NCBI GenBank assembly: GCA_040437565.1
Contig: JBDOQK010000046.1
Span: forward strand, 62,001-126,000
DNA: 64,000 nucleotides
Direction: 5' to 3'
DNA from: Albugo candida
Lineage: Eukaryota > Oomycota > Peronosporomycetes > Albuginales
Below the pieces are notes generated by a model. It worked only from the letters and a program-made list of their open reading frames with translations, ran no database searches and had not been told where the DNA came from. Each line of letters opens with the position of its first letter. Position 1 is the first letter of the stretch. Shown here piece by piece: positions 57,314 to 64,000 of the stretch. The position numbers and the translations under genes are program-made.

Positions 57314-57495
57314 TGTTGGAAACCGGATCTACTGATTGCAGCGACGGTAAGTTGAAGACCTCCAATGGTGGAAGGGCACCATCTCCTAAATAGTCGTATG
57401 CAGTGAAAGGTGCAGAGAGACATAAGATAGTTGCGAAGGAGTTCCCATACCTAACTATAAGTCTTTGTGTACGACCTTTGGTGCGGTTCTCAATA
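57314..57495 (+). repeat. 5' LTR of the younger copia fossil
   Basis: About 182 bp, starting TGTTGGAAACC and ending TTCTCAATA. Flanked on the left by GTGAT. Confidence 0.9.
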
Positions 57496-60400
57496 GGGTT
57501 ATGAGCCCAAGCACCCAGAGACTACGCGGTGCTACGCTGTGATACGCGATCGACAAGACACAAAGACAGAACTTATCTTCATTGTCAGACTCCGATACGA
57601 CGGAGAAGAACGCAACGAATTCAAGATTGGGCATGCGGGGACTTCCATACGGTGGGGTGGAGATGACTGAACATTCTGCGAAGATGCCTTGATGAATGCG
57701 TTCGAGAGAAGCTTATTGGACCAAATCGCTATTGGCGAGGTGCGTAAAGACAAAAACTGGAACTACGAAGAAAAGGGAATTTAAGAAAAAAATAGGCCAG
57801 AATCAAACTTTTGATTCAAGGATCACTGCCAATGAAGCTTGCAAAAGAAGTGATGATGAAGAGTACAGGTATGGAGAAGTGGGCTGAACTCGTATCAATC
57901 TACGAAGGCAAGACAAATCCTGCTATGACTGCGCAGAAGGTGTATCGCTTGCAGGGCGAGCTACACAAGACTCACCTGCGTGGGAAAGGAAACGTACGGA
58001 GCCATCTTTGCAATCTCTTCGATATCAAAAATCAACTTGCAGATCTAGGATCACCTGTGAATGACTTGCAGATGGCTAATCGCATGTGGCGAAGTCTTCC
58101 GGCACAGTGAGCAATGATGAATTACGACGTTACGTATTATTCAGCACGAACATGACAAAATATACACCGGAGTTGCTTCTAGAGATGATAATTAACGCCG
58201 AATCAAGAAACGAAGACTGAGAAAATCATACTTTCGGAAACAAGCAACGGAAAAAGGGGCAGTATACGCATGGCGAAACTCAGCACAGCAAATCATATAA
58301 CCATGCCGACAGAAAACCAGGAGCAAAATTGGAGCTGGTGGTTGCTTTCATTGCGGTGGAGATCATTTCATACGTGATTGTCCAAATTTGGAAAGAATGA
58401 AAGACGCAAAATCAAATTATGCTTGTTCGGGTGAACAAACGGTTAAAATACAGAATGTCAAAAGAAATTTACGTGATGGTCGTAAAAATGAACAGAAGTG
58501 CGAAATTGTGATGGGAGAAGTTGTAAAGCTCGTAAACAAAGGATATGAGCCTTGTCAATGGTACTTCGACTCAGGATCGACTGTACATATCACAATGTGC
58601 AAAAGATATTTTACGACACTACAAAGTATGGATGATAGCGAGTGGAAATCCAAGAATTTCAGTATTTGCTGATGGTGTCAACGCTAAAGCAGAGGGATTT
58701 GGAACCATCCTTCTCTCAGTGATGATTAATGAACAAATGGTGTTCTTTCGTTTGGAAGACGTATTATATGTCCCAACAGCTGGCTGCAATTTATTCTCAC
58801 CTGGTTTAGCAATTCATCAAGGTTTCCAAATGACATGGAATAATGAAACACAAGTATTTGGATTGATAAAGGATGGCGCAGATGTAATCCGAACATAGTA
58901 CGAAAATCACCTATGGAAATTTACTGCTGATAATGTTGGCAGTCAAAACAACAAGAGATATCAATCGAGAGGTAGAAAACAAAAGGACAAGAAGCAAATT
59001 TTTGCAAACATCGCCATTACAGATGGAGTCTCAGACATTGATGTCTGGCACGAGAGACTTGGACATATTTGTCCTGAATATATTCGGCTGATGGTAGATC
59101 GCGGGATGGCCAAGGGTATTATGCTCAAGCGAAGGGGAAAACTATGGTGTACTGATTGCCACTTTGGAAAGCAACGAAGGAAAACATTCCGGAAAACTAT
59201 TGACAGGAATATGGTGAGAGTGAATGATATTATTTTTGCGGACCTGATCATTCCCGGAGGAAACAATGGCTCACCATATTCTGCTGTTCTCGTGGTCATG
59301 GACGGACACTCACGCTACGTGAAGGCTTTCAAGGTAAAGTCCAAGACCGAAGGTGAAGTGAATGAACACCTGAAAAAGTTTATCAAGTGGGCAGAGCGAC
59401 AACATGCCCTTGAAGTCAGCCAAACAATCAACCGTGATTTTAATTATAAGATCACACGACAGCAAAATTTGGTGCGACAAGTCCTGACCGATAAAGGACA
59501 AGAGTTCTGCATTGGAAAAATGGAGAACTGGTATACCAAAAATGGCATAGTGCACACCAAGGTTGGACCAAACGCATCTCAACTTAACCTAGTAGAGCGA
59601 ACACATCAAATACTGACCAGAATGATGAAAACAATGATGTATCAATCATGATTTCCGAGGTCGTTCTGCCTGCATGCACTAGAGAATGCCATTTATATCA
59701 AGGATCGTGTATTCTGCAAGGGTGCAACATGTACACCATACTGAGTCCTGTTTGGCTCTAAGCCGGACATCCATCGTCTGCGAGCGTTTGGGTCCTTGAC
59801 TTGCTGCCATGTTACCATCTCTAAAAGGATGAATTTGAGCATGAACTGCAGAATTGGATTCTTGTTAGGCTATTGCGAAGACATTGTAGGTTGCAACGTG
59901 TACTTTCCCACCGAACACAAGAAGGGATACGATTCAGATGTGAAAATTAATGAATCAATCAAGTACAAGAACCGTCATGAATCAACATATTAAAATGAAG
60001 TCAAGAGATGATTACAGACATTCGATGAGATCATCAAAGAGGGGGAATTGGATTACCTTACTGAGGAAATCCCAAACGTATTCTATCAACTGGCCGACTG
60101 CGTCGCCGACGATAAAAAGTCTGTGGACAACAATGTTCTTAATCAGCAGAAAACTGCGACGATATCGACATGGAATCAATAGAAAGTTGCACGGGAACAA
60201 TAGATCATGTGGTGGAAATACCATAAGATGATCTTGATAACGAAGACAACACTTGTGGGAAGATATACTTAGCAACAGTGCCGTACCTGTAAACGATAAC
60301 TCCAAGAGAACGCAGGAAAGCACAGCTAATGAATTTTTTCGCGAAATTATGGCAAGTCACTAAGCTGAACAGGATACCCAAGCTGATTCAAGTTCAGATT

Positions 60401-62354
60401 GGGACGCAGAGGACAACGAAGTTTTTGACAAAGATATTGCTAGTAGTGGAACTGATAGCGATCTCGAGGATTCGCATGCCGAGTCAGCCCATCACGTCAC
60501 AGATCTTACTACAGTGGACGAGACCGTAGAAAGCTTGCGTGACGATGAACAAAAATACGACTTTTTTATCGACCCAAAGAATGAACATGAAATTGAAACG
60601 GACCACATTCCCCCAAGCATCACGTAGCAATCCTCTACAATCAATCAATTGGACATCGGCGTCCAAGGGGGGTCGAAATTCGACGGTGGAGCGAAAGGAA
60701 GCGCACGAAAATAACACGAAAAAGACATCAACATCCCCAAGAATTTCCATCAAGCTATTCGATCGAAGCACGCAAACTTTTGGCGTAATGCGATGGATAC
60801 CGAAATGTCTTCTCTAAAAGCCAATAAGTACTAAGTCAGATTCCTCGTTCGGATATCCTAAGTGGACAACAAACTATCAGAACGATGTGGGTTTTGGATC
60901 TGAAGACAGATCAAGTATGCTATGTCGTGAGGTTCAAGGCAAGAGTTGTGGTGAGAGGGGACAAGAAGAGGCCCGGTATCGATTTCAGGGATACCTTCTT
61001 CCCTGTGGCACGAATGGCCATATCTTTTCCAAGATTTTTATTGCGGTGTGCATCTTACAGGACCTAACAATCTATCAGGGCGACATCAATACAGCTTATC
61101 TCAATGCCCCTTCGACCATCAAGCAATACCTGGAGGAGGTCGAAGGCTATCCTTGCAAAAACGAAGGAATGATTGACATCATTGACTAAGAACTCTATGG
61201 ATTACAACAATCTGGAAGGGAGTGGAATGCCGAAGTGAATCGCTGGTTTATTGACGATGGATTTATACAATGTGAGACAGAGCCGTGTCTCTACTTCTAC
61301 GATAATGATGGCGAGGTTACTATTGTCCTTCTTTATGTGGATGACATTTTATGCGCAACCAAAAATCTAACTTTCAAGGTCAAAATGTTCGAACTATTAG
61401 ACAGAAGTTATGGGTTGAAAGACCAAGGTCTTTTGAACACGTACTTGGGTGTGCAGGTGGAACAGAATGAACATTCCACCAAGATCCACCAGAGAAAGTA
61501 TTGCCAAGAAATCATTGAGCGCTATAATTTCGGTAATGCTCACCCGAGTAGAATTCCGATGGAGACAAACACACGAATGACTGTAGTGGACACATACGAA
61601 ACAAAGGAAACAAATACCCGCAAATGGAAAGCCTTTCCCATACCGAGATATCGCTGGATCGTTGATATACCTCACGACTTATACCAGACCTGATCTTGCA
61701 TACCCTGTTGGACAATTGAGCCGCTACGTGCCAAATACTACGCAGCAGCACATCGGCGCCACAAAAAGAGTCCTGAGGTACCTGATTGGCACCAAGACAC
61801 AAGGAATTGTATAATCTCGAAACAAGGTAGAAGCCCAACAATCAGTTTTGACTGCCTACGCTACTGCGACTCTGATTGGGGAAATGACCCAGATACACGA
61901 AAAAGCGTCACCGGTTTCGACCACTGTCTTGCTGGAGGTGCAATATGTTGGGCTCCCAGACGCCAAACCATTGTGGCCCAGTCAACTGCTGAGGCAGATT
62001 ATGTCGCGGCATGCGAAGCTTGTATGGAAGGATAGGAGTCCGAAGTATTTCATTGCAAGTATTCCCAAACATCAAACCTATTTTCCGTATGGGAATTGAC
62101 AATCAAGCGGCCTATGTATGGCAACGAACCCTACATATATTCGTAGAACAAGACATATTGAACTGCGCTGGCATTACGTTCGAGATCAAGTGGCAAAAAG
62201 AAATATGGAGTTATGGAAAGTTAAGACTGATCTCAATCCATCTGATATCATGACAAAACCTCTCGCCAGCGAAGGACTCGAAAGATTGACTTCAATGATT
62301 GGTATGACCATACTACATCTTTCCAGCGCTACAGAATAATTTTGGAGGAGGGCG

Positions 62355-62544
62355 TGTTGGAAACCGGATCTACTGATTGCAGCGACGGTAAGTTGAAGAC
62401 CTCCACTTTTGGAAGGTCACCATCTCCTGAATAGTCGTAGGCAGTGAAAGGTCGCAGAGAGACAGAAGATAGTTGATAAAGAGTTCCAAATATACCTTTA
62501 GAACTAGAGGTCTTTGTGTACGACCTTTGGTGCGGTTCTCAATA
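62355..62544 (+). repeat. 3' LTR of the younger copia fossil
   Basis: About 190 bp, same ends as the 5' LTR. Preceded by the purine tract ggaggagggcg and followed by GTGAT. Confidence 0.9.
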
Positions 62545-62834
62545 GTGATAAATCCTTTCCATTTCTGCGAGCTGATACAACGGTGATAAGCTGCTTGTGA
62601 CAGTAGTTTCGTTAAATGAGTTCTGAAAAAGATATTATTACAAAAAGACCAGAAGGTAAGAATCAATAATGTCCAATCTGGGATGAAAAAAATAATATGG
62701 ATAGAGAAACGAATGCTGATTCAGTACAACAATGATATACTACTCTTTTGATCCGTTGTATGTCTTCATACCTTTTCATCGACCTTTGCAAAACTGTATA
62801 GCTACTCAGCTTCGGACGCCTTCTTTGTCTTCAT

Positions 62835-64000
62835 TTATTTAATTCTCTTCGGCGTAAAACCTAATTCTCTAACAACAGCAGCGTAACTTGATGGTTGGGG
62901 AAGATAGCCCATCTCGATATGTTTGTAGGAGCTGACTTCGATAGAATCATTATCAATATCAGAACACATCAATTTGACATGTTCATACTTGAATTGACTC
63001 GTAAGTATACACGAAGATTCAACTGAGAGAACGTAAGTAGTGCTCACTTCCCCAACACATAATGCCGCTTTTTTGAATGTATCCTTCGTCGTGCGACCTC
63101 CAATATTGAACTGGATAAACCAAACAAAGTCTTCCGTTGATTTAGCTTGGAGATATTTGATAGCATCATGCAGCGATACTATATGTTCTGAAGGGCCTGG
63201 AAAAGGTGAAGGAATGCTTTGGCTCGGCATTGNNNNNNNNNNNNNNNNNNNNNNNNNNNNNNNNNNNNNNNNNNNNNNNNNNNNNNNNNNNNNNNNNNNN
63301 NNNNNNNNNNNNNNNNNNNNNNNNNNNNNNNNTTGTCGCATACATATAAAAATGTCGTGCAGTTTCTCCTATGTACCGGAAATCCGAATCGACTTGGGAA
63401 CGAGCGCATTTTACACATTCATCCTTTTTTGTGTCCATATGGGTCACTTTGACTTCGAAATAGGAAAATCCAAGGTAACTGATAGCATGTGAGGGCTCAT
63501 GTTTGATAGAATTGTAAGCAATGACTACAAGGCAATCCTTTTCATACCCCCATCTAATTGGCCCGCATGCGCTTTTACAATTCTGCTCTACTTCTTCAGG
63601 TGTTTTGGTTGTAGTGTAACGTAGCGCAAATTGGCACTCCATCACTGCAGGTGGGGAAACAAAGTATCTCTTGTCTTCGTCTCCAGGGGCCAAGCATCGA
63701 AGACAGCCGAGCATCAATAGTTCGGGTAGGTTTTTTTGTAGCAGTAAGCAATGGGTTGTAGCTTTTCCTGTATCAGAATCATGAGATTTCTGCCTTTCTA
63801 GGACCTTATTGCTTCCCCAATTTGTGCCGCCGCCGTATGCAGGTTTGAGACGACCACTGCTCTCACCATATTCCATTGCGCTGTGACTATCGGATGCTCC
63901 GGAATCGATTTCAAAGCCAAACAGCCGCAATTTTTTCGTCTGCGGTTGGCTTTGACTGCGAAAAGGTGGGACTGCTCTCGACACATCGCCACTTGCATCC
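62835..64000 (-). CDS. CHxC-family secreted protein paralogue, partial
   Basis: The minus-strand frame runs from the stop at 62835 to the window end. It is interrupted by a 100-N gap at 63233-63332, and its N-terminus lies outside. Both sides align with the intact gene at 44866-46869: LRLFGFEIDSGASDSHS, LPELLMLGCLRCLAPGDEDK and GFSYFEVKV before the gap, EDFVWFIQFNIGGRTTKDTF and SYKHIEMGYLPQPSSYAAV after it. C-terminal identity is around half. Compared with the intact copy about 200 residues are missing at the gap, so more than 100 bases are probably absent there. Whether it is functional cannot be judged without the gap and the 5' end. Confidence 0.75.
63233..63332. other. Assembly gap, no flanking duplicate
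   Basis: 100 N with no shared flanks. The alignment of the paralogues suggests roughly 600 bases are missing. Confidence 0.85.

Larger units (their letters stand above)
57314..62544 (+). mobile_element. Ty1/copia LTR retrotransposon fossil, younger copy
   Basis: A full-length 5.2-kb element bounded by LTRs (57314-57495 and 62355-62544) and by a 5-bp target duplication GTGAT (57309-57313 and 62545-62549). The primer-binding site GGTTATGAGCCCAAGCACC (about 57497-57515) follows the 5' LTR, and a purine tract precedes the 3' LTR. Parts in order: gag (about 57700-58400) with zinc knuckle CFHCGGDHFIRDC, protease with DSGST (about 58540-58900), integrase (about 59000-59700), reverse transcriptase with YVDDIL (about 60850-61690) and RNase H (to about 62340). 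The order protease-integrase-RT-RNase H defines Ty1/copia. It is broken, with at least half a dozen breaks. The LTRs differ at roughly one site in ten, so the insertion is old. Confidence 0.92.

Noticed and set aside
1-64000. tRNA, rRNA or snRNA genes
   Set aside because: I scanned for B-box-like and rRNA core sequences and saw none I could support. The tRNA-Met match at the copia elements is a primer site, not a gene.

Overview
The window looks like nuclear DNA of a compact, intron-bearing eukaryote, most likely an oomycete of the white-rust (Albugo) type. Three things suggest this. First, introns are very short (45-70 nt, except one of 204 nt that carries a microsatellite). Second, the genes are typical of oomycetes: a START-like/FYVE/GAF protein, secreted family GH5 glucanase-like proteins, and flagellum-type EF-hand/WD40 proteins. 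Third, there is a family of large secreted cysteine-rich proteins with a CHxC tetrad just after the signal peptide, a motif described for Albugo effectors. The species call is inference. One pair of gap-flanking copies differs by about 15 SNPs in 560 bp, which suggests a heterozygous diploid.

Layout. 1-6.4 kb: two minus-strand GH5-like secreted proteins (the left one runs off the window) separated by about 4.4 kb with no recognisable gene. 7.9-44.3 kb: a dense housekeeping block. In order it holds MON2 (+), a C-terminal-motor kinesin (+), ribosomal protein uS7/RPS5 (-), a small unknown ORF (+), START-like/FYVE-like/GAF (-), EF-hand WD40 (+), a Ser/Thr-rich unknown (+), a spliced coiled-coil protein (-), a mitochondrial carrier (+), MAPEG (+), EMC5 (+), NDPK-like/EF-hand (+), a FAM228-like protein (-), PEX11 (+), a nucleotide-sugar-type transporter (+), HBS1 (+) and a Trx-Grx-Grx-Grx glutaredoxin (-). 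Several convergent pairs almost touch. 44.8-64 kb: an accessory region with an intact CHxC-type secreted protein, a decayed paralogue, two old Ty1/copia retrotransposon fossils of opposite orientation (51.5-56.6 and 57.3-62.5 kb), and a second paralogue cut by a gap and by the window end.

Assembly. There are fourteen gaps of exactly 100 N. Twelve are flanked by direct copies of the same sequence (25 to 1002 bp), so these are unmerged contig overlaps rather than missing DNA. Collapsing them restores single open genes: MON2 becomes 1820 codons and the WD40 protein 1430. Apparent duplications next to gaps in MON2, the WD40 gene and the glutaredoxin gene should not be read as biology.

Many genes here are visible only after splicing by eye. 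I reconstructed exons for the kinesin, RPS5, WD40, coiled-coil, EMC5, FAM228-like, PEX11, HBS1 and glutaredoxin genes. In each case the exon lengths sum to a multiple of three and the joins restore family motifs where a family is known. Functionally the central block covers endosome/Golgi traffic (MON2, FYVE-like), ER membrane insertion (EMC5), peroxisome division (PEX11), ribosome rescue (HBS1) and iron-sulfur/redox handling (glutaredoxin). It also holds several genes of the type found in ciliated lineages (EF-hand WD40, NDPK-like/EF-hand, FAM228-like), which would fit a zoospore-forming organism.
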